A stretch of 64,000 nucleotides of DNA from Paenibacillus sp. FSL M7-0420 (lineage in GTDB: Bacteria; Bacillota; Bacilli; Paenibacillales; Paenibacillaceae): NCBI RefSeq assembly GCF_038002345.1, contig NZ_JBBOCJ010000001.1:2046001-2110000 (forward strand), in the 5' to 3' direction. This document shows positions 54,488 to 63,409 of this stretch, one piece after another (position 1 is the first letter of the stretch; the number at the start of each line of letters is the position of its first letter). Both the position numbers and the translations under genes were made by a program. The notes beneath the pieces were generated by a model, which saw only the letters and a program-made list of their open reading frames with translations, was not told the origin of the DNA and made no database searches.

Positions 54488-55486
54488 CTAAAGGGCATTT
54501 TGTTCAATCTCAAAGCCCAAGTCCTCAATCATTTGATGATCAGCCGGTATATCTTGGCCTGTTGTCGTTAGATAATCACCTACAAAGAGTGAATTTGCAG
54601 CGAACAGAGATAAAGGCTGCAGCGTACGGAGGCTGATCTCCCGGCCGCCAGCCACGCGGATTTCTTTAGACGGACAAATGAAACGGAACAGGGCGAGTAC
54701 CTTCAACGCTTTAGTCGACGGCGTGCGGCCAGCGTGCTGCAAGGGGGTTCCCGGTATGGAATTCAGGAAATTGATTGGAATCGAATCCGCATCCAGTTCG
54801 CGGAGCGCATAGGCCATTTCAACAATTTCTTGATTGGTTTCGCCCATACCGATAATGACACCAGAGCAGGGGGACATGCCGTGTGCTTTTACCTTCTCCA
54901 CAGTTTCAATGCGTTGCTCAAAGGTATGGGTCGTCGTGATGGCAGGATAGTTGGCTTTACTGGTGTTCAAGTTGTGGTTGTACCGATGTACGCCGGCTTC
55001 AGCAAGACGTCTGGCTTGATCATCCCTGAGAATGCCTAGACATGCGCAAATTTTTAGCGGCATTGTCTGGCGGATTTCTCTAACCGCGTCCGCCACTTGG
55101 TCTAGCTCCTTGTCTGTCGGCCCTTTTCCGGATGCTACAATGCAATAGGTCCCGGCTTTGCGTGCCATAGCTTCACGTGCGCCTGAGAGCAAGGTGTCTT
55201 TATCTAGCAAGGGGTATTTTTTAACCGGAGCCGTCGACACAATAGATTGCGAGCAGTAGCCGCAGTCCTCGGGGCAAAGGCCGCTTTTAGCGTTGATGAT
55301 CATATTGAGCTTGACTTTTTTACTGTAAAAATGCTTTCGCACCTTAAACGCTGCATGCATGAGCAGAAGCAGCTCATCGTCGTTGGCTTCGAGTACAGCA
55401 TGTCCTTCCTCTAATGTTAAACATTCTCCACGTAGTGCTTTATCGGCAAGCAGTTGCCATTCCATCTCCGCTCCCATTGTGGTCAT
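54488..55486 (-). CDS. bioB: Biotin synthase
   Basis: I chose the ATG at 55486 (MTTMGAEM) because GGGAGG lies 8 bases upstream; the ATG three codons earlier is too close. The 332-residue product has the radical-SAM CPEDCGYCSQS (CxxxCxxC), YCIVASGKGPTDKELDQV, YNHNLNTSKANY, and the [2Fe-2S] Arg block in KEIRVAGGRE. It inserts sulfur into dethiobiotin. No other bio gene is adjacent, so it is a single-gene unit, controlled by the BirA-like operator upstream. Confidence 0.95.
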   Translation of the reverse strand: MTTMGAEMEWQLLADKALRGECLTLEEGHAVLEANDDELLLLMHAAFKVRKHFYSKKVKLNMIINAKSGLCPEDCGYCSQSIVSTAPVKKYPLLDKDTLLSGAREAMARKAGTYCIVASGKGPTDKELDQVADAVREIRQTMPLKICACLGILRDDQARRLAEAGVHRYNHNLNTSKANYPAITTTHTFEQRIETVEKVKAHGMSPCSGVIIGMGETNQEIVEMAYALRELDADSIPINFLNSIPGTPLQHAGRTPSTKALKVLALFRFICPSKEIRVAGGREISLRTLQPLSLFAANSLFVGDYLTTTGQDIPADHQMIEDLGFEIEQNAL

Positions 55487-55577
55487 TTCAATCATCCTCC
55501 CATAGGTTGAATAGCCAATTAAGCTCGAATTGTATTGTTTTTGGTACGCTGAAGTATTAGAGCGCCGTATATTTCTA

Positions 55578-55609
55578 TTGTAGACCTAATAACTAATTTA
55601 GGTTTACAA
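55578..55609 (-). promoter_or_regulatory. BirA-type biotin operator before bioB
   Basis: TTGTAGACC-N14-GGTTTACAA is an inverted repeat with one mismatch, matching the TTGTTAACC-N14-GGTTAACAA form of Bacillus BirA sites. It lies right after the predicted bioB start, fitting repression by biotin-bound BirA. Confidence 0.75.
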
Positions 55610-55621
55610 TTAGCTTTGGAT

Positions 55622-55650
55622 ATTTTAGCAGACCTGAACATCTCTGTAAA
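55622..55650 (-). promoter_or_regulatory. bioB promoter
   Basis: On the minus strand TTTACA (-35) and TAAAAT (-10) are 17 bases apart, just upstream of the BirA-type operator. Confidence 0.65.
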
Positions 55651-55750
55651 GGGAATTTTAAGAGCTGTGCTGAATAATGATTTTTTCATGTTTTGCAGAG
55701 TCGGCAGCCCATATAGGAACCCGCTTGCGGAAGTCATAAATTATTATGTC

Positions 55751-55779
55751 TTGACAGCGCATACAGGGACATGTTAATT
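55751..55779 (+). promoter_or_regulatory. Promoter of the starch-enzyme gene
   Basis: TTGACA and TTAATT are 17 bases apart. The -35 is perfect, the -10 moderate. The operator at 55786-55803 covers the expected start site. Confidence 0.6.
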
Positions 55780-55785
55780 TTTAGT

Positions 55786-55803
55786 GGGGAAACCGGTTTC
55801 CCC
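55786..55803 (+). promoter_or_regulatory. Perfect 18-bp palindromic operator, LacI/MalR type
   Basis: GGGGAAACCGGTTTCCCC is identical to its reverse complement. The central CG flanked by AAAC/GTTT is the hallmark of LacI-family operators. It overlaps the expected transcription start, so repression lifted by a maltodextrin signal is likely. The regulator is not in this window. Confidence 0.7.
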
Positions 55804-55893
55804 AACGTTTAGTTAGACTCAAGTTATTGACGGCAAGAGTATCCGCTGGCTCCAAAGTGTTGCATTCGGTTTTACATGAGAGGGAGATGAGGA

Positions 55894-58800
55894 ATGAAAA
55901 GAAAACGTAACCGCCTGCTTGTTCCCGTTCTAATCACATCCATTGTATTGTCGGTCATGGTGAATCTGTTTGTCCTGCCGCAAGCTAAGGTGGAAGCAGC
56001 CAGTATTGGCACCGTAACCGAGAATGACACGATTTATCAGATTATGGTTGACCGCTTCCATGATGGGGATTCTTCCAATAATGCAACAGGTGCGGCTATC
56101 CGCTTCGGGGAGAACTCCGAGGAGGACTTCCGTTATATGAAGGGCGGCGACTGGCAGGGGGTCATTGACAAGCTCCCGTATATTCACAATATGGGCTATA
56201 CCGCGATCTGGATCTCACCGGTAGCCGAGCCGCAGATGACTAACCGCGAGAACAACGGCACAGGCAAGAACACGGCCTACCACGGCTACAATGTCAAAGA
56301 TCCGAACAAGGCCAACCCTTACTTCGGCACCAAAGAAAAGCTGAAAGAGCTCGTAGACTCCGCGCATGCGCTCGGAATTAAGGTGATCATCGATGTCGTT
56401 CCCAACCACATCGGCGATTACATGCTGGGCACCCAGGCTTATTATGATATCCCTTCCTTGCAGCCTGCCGCTCCATTCAATAATCCGGCCTGGTATCACC
56501 ATAACGGTGACATTAACTGGTCGCTTGCCGATGGACGCTACGATCAGTGGGCCCAGGATTATCTGGAGAATCATGATCTGGGCGGTCTGGATGATATCGA
56601 CTTCGATGTTCCTGCTGCCAAGCAGGCCATCTTCAGCTCAATTAAGGGCTGGTTTGATTATACGGGGGCAGACGGCGCCCGGGTCGATGCGGCCAAGCTG
56701 ATGAAGCCGACCGATATCGGCGAGCTGCAAAATTTGCTGGGCGTGAATACTTTTGGGGAGAATTTCGACGGCAATGCCGAATTCGTCTCCCGCTGGGTCG
56801 GTACCAATAAGGAGTGGGGGATGCTCGACTTCCCGTTGTTCTTTTCCGTGCTGAACAGCTTCGCGTACGGGCAGTCTTTTGACGCGAATATTAAAGGCAC
56901 CCTGGCTCAAGATTCCTACTACGGCGGCAACGCTAACCATATGGTAACCTTCATCGACAATCATGACCGCAACCGCTTCCTGACCGAGGCCGGGGGCAGT
57001 GTTGAGAAGCTGCAGAATGCTTTGTCCTTTATCTTCACCGTGCGCGGAACGCCTGTGGTCTTCCAGGGAACCGAGCAGAACAAGGGCAACGGCAACGGGC
57101 AGATTATGACGGGCGGAATCGCGGATACGTGGAACCGCTGGTCGATGGTGAAGCGGGATGCAAACGGCAATGTACTGGAGAATTATTTCAATGAGAATGC
57201 CAGTACCTTCAAGCATGTAGCCAAGCTGAACGAGATCCGTAAAAACAACCCGGCCCTGCGCACCGGCACCCAGCGCGAAATGTGGTCCGCACAGAATCTG
57301 TACGCCTTCTCCCGGCGGATTGATACAGGCACGAATGTCGGCCAGGAGGTCATCTCAGCATTCAGTAATGCATCCGGCGGATCACAGACGGTGACGCTGC
57401 CGCTGCGCGCCGAAAGCACGCTTACCGCAGGTACGGTTCTGGTGAATCAGCTGAACCCATCTGATACTGTGACCGTGCAGGCAGGCGGTGTTACCGGTAA
57501 GCAAATTACAGTTACCCTGGGCGCCAATTCGGCCAAAATCTACTCCAAAACCCAGCCGGTAACCGATACGCAAGCACCAAGTGTTCCGGGAAATGTAACA
57601 GCCACCGTACAGAATGCCTCCAGCGCGTTGGTATCCTGGTCTGCATCCACCGATAATGTCGGGGTTACCGGCTACGAGATTTACCGCAACGGGGTGAAGA
57701 TCGGGACTTCGGCAACGACCTCTTTTACAGATAACGGACTTGTAGGCAGCACTAATTATTCTTATACGGTAAAAGCGTATGACGCCGCCATGAATCTGTC
57801 GGCCTTCAGCGCAGCCGCGCTGATCGTTACCCCGGCCGGTAACAGTGTGACGATCTACTACAAGCAGGGTTACACCAATCCATATATTCATTACCGCCCG
57901 GTGGGCGGGACTTGGACGACATCTCCGGGGGTAGCCATTCCAGCCGCCGAAGTAGCAGGCTATAACAAAATCACGATTAACATTGGCGCAGCCACCCAGC
58001 TCGAAGCCTGCTTCAATAACGGCAGCGGCACCTGGGACAGCAACGGCGGCAGCAATTACCTGTTCGGCACAGGCACTTGGACCTATACGCCTACAGGCAA
58101 TATCCAGGCAGGTGGTCCAGTGACGCCAACGGCTACGCCGACCGCGACACCGACCGCGACACCGACGGTAGCACCTACAGCGACACCAACCGTGACGCCA
58201 ACACCAACCGTAGCACCAACAGCGTCACCAACTGTAGCGCCGACGGCAACACCTACACCGACTGTAGCGCCAACGGCGACACCTGTGCCAACCGCCACTC
58301 CGGCGGGCAACACGGCGACGATCTATTACAAGAATACGGCCTTCAGCAATTCGTATATCCATTACAAGCTGGACGGGGCAACCACCTGGACGACTTCACC
58401 GGGAGTGCCTATGCAGGCCTCAACCTTCAGCGGCTACAAGTCCATTACCATTCCGCTCGGCACTGCCACAGGCCTAACCGCAGCCTTCAATAACGGCAGC
58501 GGCACCTGGGATAACAATGGCGGGAATAACTATCATTTTGATACCGGCAGCTCTAGTCTGGTAGGAGGAAGCTTGACGACTGGTGAACCTCAGGCGGATA
58601 GCGTAACCTTCCGGGTGAGCGTTCCGGGTTCCACTCCAGCGAATGCTCCGGTCTATCTGACGGGTTCGTTCAATAGCTGGAATGCAGCAGATCCGGCCTA
58701 TCAGCTGACCCGCAGCAGTGACGGCGTCTATTCCGTCACCTTGAGCCTTCCGGCAGGCAGCGCCGTGACGTATAAGCTGACGCGCGGGAGCTGGGCCACG

Positions 58801-58905
58801 GTAGAGACCGCGTCCAACGGTACAGATATCGCGAACCGGACGCTTACACCGGCAGGCGGAGCACAGACAGTGACGCTGACCGTGCAGCGCTGGAAGGATC
58901 AGTAA
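55894..58905 (+). CDS. Secreted GH13 amylase-family enzyme, probable isocyclomaltooligosaccharide glucanotransferase-type
   Basis: ATG behind GAGAGGGAGATGAGGA. The 1003-residue product has a signal peptide (residues 1 to about 36). The GH13 barrel carries region I DVVPNH (167-172), nucleophile Asp265 in GARVDAAK, acid/base Glu289 in FGENF and Asp358 in FIDNHD. Then Fn3 (about 557-648), CBM25 (649-745), a Thr-Pro-Ala linker (746-806), a second CBM25 (807-903) and CBM20 (905-1003). The layout, size and the GH119 gene downstream resemble IgtY of the igtY/igtZ locus of B. circulans, from memory. A plain alpha-amylase or a CGTase-like enzyme is the alternative. The operator upstream suggests sugar control. 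Confidence 0.85.
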   Translation: MKRKRNRLLVPVLITSIVLSVMVNLFVLPQAKVEAASIGTVTENDTIYQIMVDRFHDGDSSNNATGAAIRFGENSEEDFRYMKGGDWQGVIDKLPYIHNMGYTAIWISPVAEPQMTNRENNGTGKNTAYHGYNVKDPNKANPYFGTKEKLKELVDSAHALGIKVIIDVVPNHIGDYMLGTQAYYDIPSLQPAAPFNNPAWYHHNGDINWSLADGRYDQWAQDYLENHDLGGLDDIDFDVPAAKQAIFSSIKGWFDYTGADGARVDAAKLMKPTDIGELQNLLGVNTFGENFDGNAEFVSRWVGTNKEWGMLDFPLFFSVLNSFAYGQSFDANIKGTLAQDSYYGGNANHMVTFIDNHDRNRFLTEAGGSVEKLQNALSFIFTVRGTPVVFQGTEQNKGNGNGQIMTGGIADTWNRWSMVKRDANGNVLENYFNENASTFKHVAKLNEIRKNNPALRTGTQREMWSAQNLYAFSRRIDTGTNVGQEVISAFSNASGGSQTVTLPLRAESTLTAGTVLVNQLNPSDTVTVQAGGVTGKQITVTLGANSAKIYSKTQPVTDTQAPSVPGNVTATVQNASSALVSWSASTDNVGVTGYEIYRNGVKIGTSATTSFTDNGLVGSTNYSYTVKAYDAAMNLSAFSAAALIVTPAGNSVTIYYKQGYTNPYIHYRPVGGTWTTSPGVAIPAAEVAGYNKITINIGAATQLEACFNNGSGTWDSNGGSNYLFGTGTWTYTPTGNIQAGGPVTPTATPTATPTATPTVAPTATPTVTPTPTVAPTASPTVAPTATPTPTVAPTATPVPTATPAGNTATIYYKNTAFSNSYIHYKLDGATTWTTSPGVPMQASTFSGYKSITIPLGTATGLTAAFNNGSGTWDNNGGNNYHFDTGSSSLVGGSLTTGEPQADSVTFRVSVPGSTPANAPVYLTGSFNSWNAADPAYQLTRSSDGVYSVTLSLPAGSAVTYKLTRGSWATVETASNGTDIANRTLTPAGGAQTVTLTVQRWKDQ

Positions 58906-58912
58906 GCAGCTT

Positions 58913-58952
58913 GAGGGGGTGAAGGATGGATGTCCGCCGCCCCCGTTTTTTT
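58913..58952 (+). terminator. Terminator between the two starch-enzyme genes
   Basis: GGGGG and CCCCC pair across a roughly 20-base loop, followed by GTTTTTTTT. Transcription into the second gene then depends on read-through or its own promoter. Confidence 0.6.
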
Positions 58953-58991
58953 TGACGAAGAAGAATGAACCCGATCAGAAGGAGTTGACCA

Positions 58992-61900
58992 ATGACCAAG
59001 CAATCCAGGTACCTGCGCAAAATTACAGCCCTGCTCCTGGGCGGGCTTCTAACCGTTCCGGCATTAGTGTCCCCTGTCTCGGCAGATATTGCCGCTACGC
59101 ATGTCTATCATAATCATATGCCGAATTTCTGGGCTTACTATGATCTGAACACTTATAATTCCACGCCTGTAGGCAGCCCGATCCGTTATACCTACGATGG
59201 CGAAGTCATCCAGCTGAAGCAGAATCCGCCTACGGGATATCCCTATTATCTGCCGAATGGATCTCCCATGCCCCACGATGACCTGGTCTCTTACTATTCC
59301 CATCACGCCAAGACAGGTGCGTATTTAACCTGGCCCTGGAGTGTGGCGAACACGCTGCACAGCAATCATCCCCAGGCACAGATGCATGTCACCATGTCGG
59401 GGTCAGTAGTGAACAATGTGAACAGTATTATACAACAAGGAAATGTAAGCGGATACAATAATCCGGCCTGGGGAACCCCTTGGAAGAACGCTGTGAATCA
59501 GCTTCGGACCACAGGCGGGGACAACATGCTCGACCTGATTCATTTCTCCGGACACCATTCTATGGGACCTCTGGTCGGCAACGATTATTTGCTCAAGGAT
59601 ATGATCTATCATGGAGCTACAATGGCTCAGCCTTATTTCCTGGGCAGCAGCTATAAGTCATCGAAGGGATTTTTTCCGACAGAGCTGGGGTTCTCAGAGC
59701 GGATCATCCCGGTGCTGAATAAGCTCGGCATCCAGTGGTCCGTGATCGGCAACAACCATTTCTCCCGCACACTTAAGGATTATCCGCTGCTGGACAGTCC
59801 AGGCACAGATACGATGATCTCACCGCCCAACCGCAGCGATCTGCAGAATGTAAGCACGGCCGGGGCCTGGGTGAGTGAACCGATGTTCAATGAACAGCAG
59901 GTGGTTCACAATAAATATCCTTTTGCCTCAACGGCCCATTGGGTCCGTTATGTGGACCCGGCAACCGGGGTTGAATCGAGAGTGGTTGGCGTGCCTGTTG
60001 CCCAGGCGCAGTCCTGGGAAGAGGGGTATCTCGGCCAGGTAAAAGCAGATGTGCTTAAGCCGTATGAGAATCTGGTTGCGCAGAAGCAGATTTTTGTCGT
60101 GGCCCATGACGGGGATAATTCTTCGGGCCGGGCCGGCTCCGAGGAGACCTGGCGTAATGCCGGGAATGTCACCTATGCCAGCAGCGGTGTGACTGGAATG
60201 GGGATCGATGAGTATCTGCGCAGCAATACACCGGCCGCTTCCGATGTGGTCCATGTGCAGGACGGCTCCTGGATCGATACCCGGGATTCGTCCTCCGATC
60301 CAACCTGGTACCACTGGCATCTGCCGTTTGGGATCTGGAAAGGCCAGTTCGCGGCCTTCAATCAGGTGAACGGGGCTGCTTACGCCCCGAAGAAGAATCT
60401 GGCGGGTGCCGAGGAAGGCATGACGGTATCCTTCGAGAAGGGCTATCATTATCTGGAGCGTAATTTCGCGTTATTACAAGCTTCCCTGAACTATGCCAAG
60501 ACCGCCGAGCAGATCTGGCTGGAGGAGCATCCGAATTACTGGAAGCCGGCGAACCCGCTGGACCGTGAGGTGACCTACGAAGGCAACCAATTGAATCCGT
60601 GGATGCTTTCTTATCCTGTGAAGGGGAACGCTGCGAATGATTACGCCGGAGGTGCCAATCCCGCTGAGCTGGCCTGGTATTTCCTGCTGCCTGCGATGGA
60701 CTCGGGGTTCGGTTATTACGATGAGAATGTGGATGACAGTGTGAAGCCGGCGTTGTCCTTCAATCAATCGCTGTATTTCTCGAAGCCCTATGTGTCGCAA
60801 AAGCTGGCCAAAGACAAAACCGGCCCCTCCGTCTGGTGGCCCCAGCGTTACCCGTACAATCCGGGCAGCGCCAATGTCAGCAAGGCAGAGGGCTGGACCC
60901 TGCAGCATTACAATAATGCTTTTGCCATCTATACGTATGCCTTCGACACCAGCGGAATCAGCGAGATCAAGGTAAAGGTCCGGCCACACCGCGATAAGAC
61001 GGCAGACGCAGCGGATAATTCGTTCAAAGTATATGATCCCGCAGGTCTGGCCGCAGCAGGAGTACCTGATATTGATCCCGCCAAGGTTGGTGCGTGGACA
61101 GAATACCCGATGAATGTCCGTGACCTGAGCGCCGATATTAACGGTGTCGACTGGCAGCCGAGCAGCAAGACGATTATGCAGAAGGTTCCGGCCACGGATA
61201 TCGGGAACCTGTATTTCTCCTACATCTCCGATTACCGGGATCAGCTGTTAGACTACTATATTGAAGCCAAGGATGCTAAAGGCAATGTGACCAAAAGCGA
61301 TATCCAGCAGGTCTATGTCGGCGCCGGCAAATATAAGCTGGAGAACGGCAAATATAAGGAGAGCATGCAAGGTACTATTGAAGGAACGCATCCGTTCATC
61401 ACAGATGTGCCCGCTGTCCCGGATACTGAAGCTCCGGCTGTTCCAGGTAATTTTCAGGCCACGGTAATTAATGCTTCTTCTATCGGGCTGACCTGGAATG
61501 CCGCTACAGATAATATCCGTGTCACCGGCTATGAGATCTACCGCAATGGCGTCCGAATCGGAACAACAACTTCCACCTCATATACAGACAGCGGCTTGTC
61601 AGCCAATACAGCATATGAATACAGAGTTAAAGCCTATGATGCCTCCGGCAATCTCTCCGGCTTCAGTGCGGCAGCAACTACCACCACACCGGCGGGCAAT
61701 AATGTAACGCTCTATTATAAGCAGGGTTATTCGACTCCGTACATCCATTACCGCCCGGTTGGGGGGACCTGGACGACAGCCCCTGGCGTAGCGATTCCGG
61801 CGGCGCAAGTGGCAGGCTATCACAAAATCACCATTAATATCGGCGCAGCCACCCAACTCGAAGCCTGCTTCAACAACGGCAGCGGCACCTGGGACAGTAA

Positions 61901-62738
61901 CGGCGGCAGCAATTATCTGTTCGGCACCGGTACCTGGACCTACACCGGGTCTGGCAAAATCCAGCCGGGCCCCCCGGCTGAGCCAACGGCAACGCCGACA
62001 GTTACGCCCACTGTAGCTCCGACAGCTACACCAACTGTATCGCCGACCGCCACACCGACTGTAGCACCAACGGTAGCACCGAGCGCAACACCAACCATAG
62101 CACCAACACCGACCCCTGTGCCAACCGCCACTCCGGCGGGCAACACCGCGACGATCTATTACAAGAATACGGCATTCAGTAACTCATACATTCATTACAA
62201 GCTGGATGGAGCAACTACCTGGACTACTTCACCAGGTGTGCAGATGCAGGCCTCAACCTTCAGCGGCTATAAGTCCATTATCATTCCGCTCGGCAACGCC
62301 ACAGGCCTAACCGCAGCCTTCAATAATGGCAGCGGGACCTGGGATAACAATGGCGGGAATAACTATCATTTTGGTACCGGCAGCTCCAGTCTGACGGGAG
62401 GCCACCTGATTACCAGCGAACCGCAGGCCGACAGCGTCACCTTCCGGGTCAGCGTTCCCGGGTCCACTCCGGCGAATGCTCCGGTCTATCTGACGGGTTC
62501 ATTCAATAGCTGGAATGCGGCAGATCCGGCCTACCTGCTGACCCGTGGCAGTGACGGCGTCCATTCCATCACCTTGAGCCTTCCGGCAGGCAGCGTCGTG
62601 ACGTATAAGCTGACGCGCGGAAGCTGGGGCACGGTAGAGACCACATCCAGTGGAGCGGATATTGCGAACCGTACGCTTACGCCGGCAGGCGGAGCACAGA
62701 CAGTGACGCTAAGCGTGCAGCGCTGGAAGGACCAATAG
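58992..62738 (+). CDS. igtZ: Secreted GH119 alpha-amylase (IgtZ-like)
   Basis: ATG behind GAAGGAGTTGACC. The 1248-residue product has a signal peptide (to about residue 31). The catalytic part matches family GH119: the Glu in FFPTELGF is residue 231 and the Asp in AHDGDN is residue 373, exactly the positions I recall being proposed as catalytic for B. circulans IgtZ by comparison with GH57. The HNHMPNFWAYY start also fits. Then Fn3 (about 811-902), CBM25 (903-990), Thr-Pro linker (993-1050), CBM25 (1051-1147) and CBM20 (1150-1248). These last parts are nearly the same as in the upstream GH13 enzyme. It should degrade or remodel starch outside the cell. Confidence 0.85.
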   Translation: MTKQSRYLRKITALLLGGLLTVPALVSPVSADIAATHVYHNHMPNFWAYYDLNTYNSTPVGSPIRYTYDGEVIQLKQNPPTGYPYYLPNGSPMPHDDLVSYYSHHAKTGAYLTWPWSVANTLHSNHPQAQMHVTMSGSVVNNVNSIIQQGNVSGYNNPAWGTPWKNAVNQLRTTGGDNMLDLIHFSGHHSMGPLVGNDYLLKDMIYHGATMAQPYFLGSSYKSSKGFFPTELGFSERIIPVLNKLGIQWSVIGNNHFSRTLKDYPLLDSPGTDTMISPPNRSDLQNVSTAGAWVSEPMFNEQQVVHNKYPFASTAHWVRYVDPATGVESRVVGVPVAQAQSWEEGYLGQVKADVLKPYENLVAQKQIFVVAHDGDNSSGRAGSEETWRNAGNVTYASSGVTGMGIDEYLRSNTPAASDVVHVQDGSWIDTRDSSSDPTWYHWHLPFGIWKGQFAAFNQVNGAAYAPKKNLAGAEEGMTVSFEKGYHYLERNFALLQASLNYAKTAEQIWLEEHPNYWKPANPLDREVTYEGNQLNPWMLSYPVKGNAANDYAGGANPAELAWYFLLPAMDSGFGYYDENVDDSVKPALSFNQSLYFSKPYVSQKLAKDKTGPSVWWPQRYPYNPGSANVSKAEGWTLQHYNNAFAIYTYAFDTSGISEIKVKVRPHRDKTADAADNSFKVYDPAGLAAAGVPDIDPAKVGAWTEYPMNVRDLSADINGVDWQPSSKTIMQKVPATDIGNLYFSYISDYRDQLLDYYIEAKDAKGNVTKSDIQQVYVGAGKYKLENGKYKESMQGTIEGTHPFITDVPAVPDTEAPAVPGNFQATVINASSIGLTWNAATDNIRVTGYEIYRNGVRIGTTTSTSYTDSGLSANTAYEYRVKAYDASGNLSGFSAAATTTTPAGNNVTLYYKQGYSTPYIHYRPVGGTWTTAPGVAIPAAQVAGYHKITINIGAATQLEACFNNGSGTWDSNGGSNYLFGTGTWTYTGSGKIQPGPPAEPTATPTVTPTVAPTATPTVSPTATPTVAPTVAPSATPTIAPTPTPVPTATPAGNTATIYYKNTAFSNSYIHYKLDGATTWTTSPGVQMQASTFSGYKSIIIPLGNATGLTAAFNNGSGTWDNNGGNNYHFGTGSSSLTGGHLITSEPQADSVTFRVSVPGSTPANAPVYLTGSFNSWNAADPAYLLTRGSDGVHSITLSLPAGSVVTYKLTRGSWGTVETTSSGADIANRTLTPAGGAQTVTLSVQRWKDQ

Positions 62739-62766
62739 CGCTTGTAGCTTGTAAGTAACTAGCAGT

Positions 62767-62812
62767 AACGCCTTTTCTAAATGGTGCGGTCGCCATTTAG
62801 GAGGGCGTTTTC
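62767..62812 (+). terminator. Hairpin/terminator after igtZ
   Basis: AACGCC/GGCGTT and CTAAATGG/CCATTTAG form a two-part stem around TGCGGTCG, followed by TTTTC. Confidence 0.7.
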
Positions 62813-62837
62813 TGGTTGGTGAGGTAAGCGGATCAAA

Positions 62838-63318
62838 TGTAATCGAAAAACCGATTACAATGCGCCTGTTGGGGGTAAGCGAGCCAAATGTAATCGGAAA
62901 ACCGATTACAATGCTCCGGTCTGGGGTAAGCGAGCCAAATGTAATCGAAAAACCGATTACAATGAGCCGGTCTGGGGTAAGCGAGCCAAATGTAATCGAA
63001 AAACCGATTACAATGAGCCGGTCGGGGGTGTGCGAGCCAAATGTAATCGGAAAACCGATTACAATGCGCCGGTCGGGGGTGTGCGTGCCAAATGTAATCG
63101 AAAAACCGATTACAATGCGCAGCGTCGGGGTAAGCGAGCCAAATGTAATCGGAAAACCGATTACAATGCGCAGCGGCGAGGTAAGCGGATCAAATGTAAT
63201 CGAAAAACCGATTACAATGCGCAGCGGCAGGGTGAGTGGACCCAATGTAATCGGAAAACCGATTACATTGCTCAGCGGCAGGGTGAGCGGATCAAATGTA
63301 ATCGAGAAACCGATTACA
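62838..63318. repeat. Ten-copy tandem array of a 22-bp palindrome, exact 51-bp period
   Basis: Palindromes start at 62838, 62889, 62940, 62991, 63042, 63093, 63144, 63195, 63246 and 63297, always 51 bases apart. Each has arms TGTAATCG(G) and CCGATTACA around a run of A. Copies 2, 5, 7 and 9 are perfect; the others have one A for G mismatch (copy 10 reads CGAGAAACCG). An eleventh, decayed unit (AAATGTATGCGGG) is at 63346. The 29-base spacers are also similar (ATGCGC.GCGG..GGGTAAGCG...CAA). There are no cas genes. Because 51 is a multiple of 3, open frames run through on both strands, but none has a ribosome binding site. Confidence 0.9.
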
Positions 63319-63409
63319 ATGCGCTGGAGCGAGGATGCACGAGCTAAATGTATGCGGGGGTTTGAGGTATACAAGGTTTACTGTAACTCCCACTCTCAAA
63401 CAGCGTAGC

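Noticed and set aside
55519..55737. 72-codon minus-strand frame upstream of bioB
   Set aside because: It overlaps the bioB promoter and BirA-type operator; no ribosome site.
58083..58493. Frames in the Thr-Pro linker region, read as Val-Gly repeats or Asp/Thr repeats
   Set aside because: Low-complexity linker DNA of the GH13 gene read in wrong frames.
62838..63318. CRISPR array
   Set aside because: Spacers are nearly alike instead of unique, the repeat is a 22-bp palindrome, and there are no cas genes.
62709..63408. Open frames of 182 codons (+) and 221 codons (-) through the palindrome array, giving repeats such as EPNVIEKPITM
   Set aside because: The 51-bp period keeps any frame open on both strands; there is no ribosome binding site and no known domain. 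The frames are better explained by the repeat.
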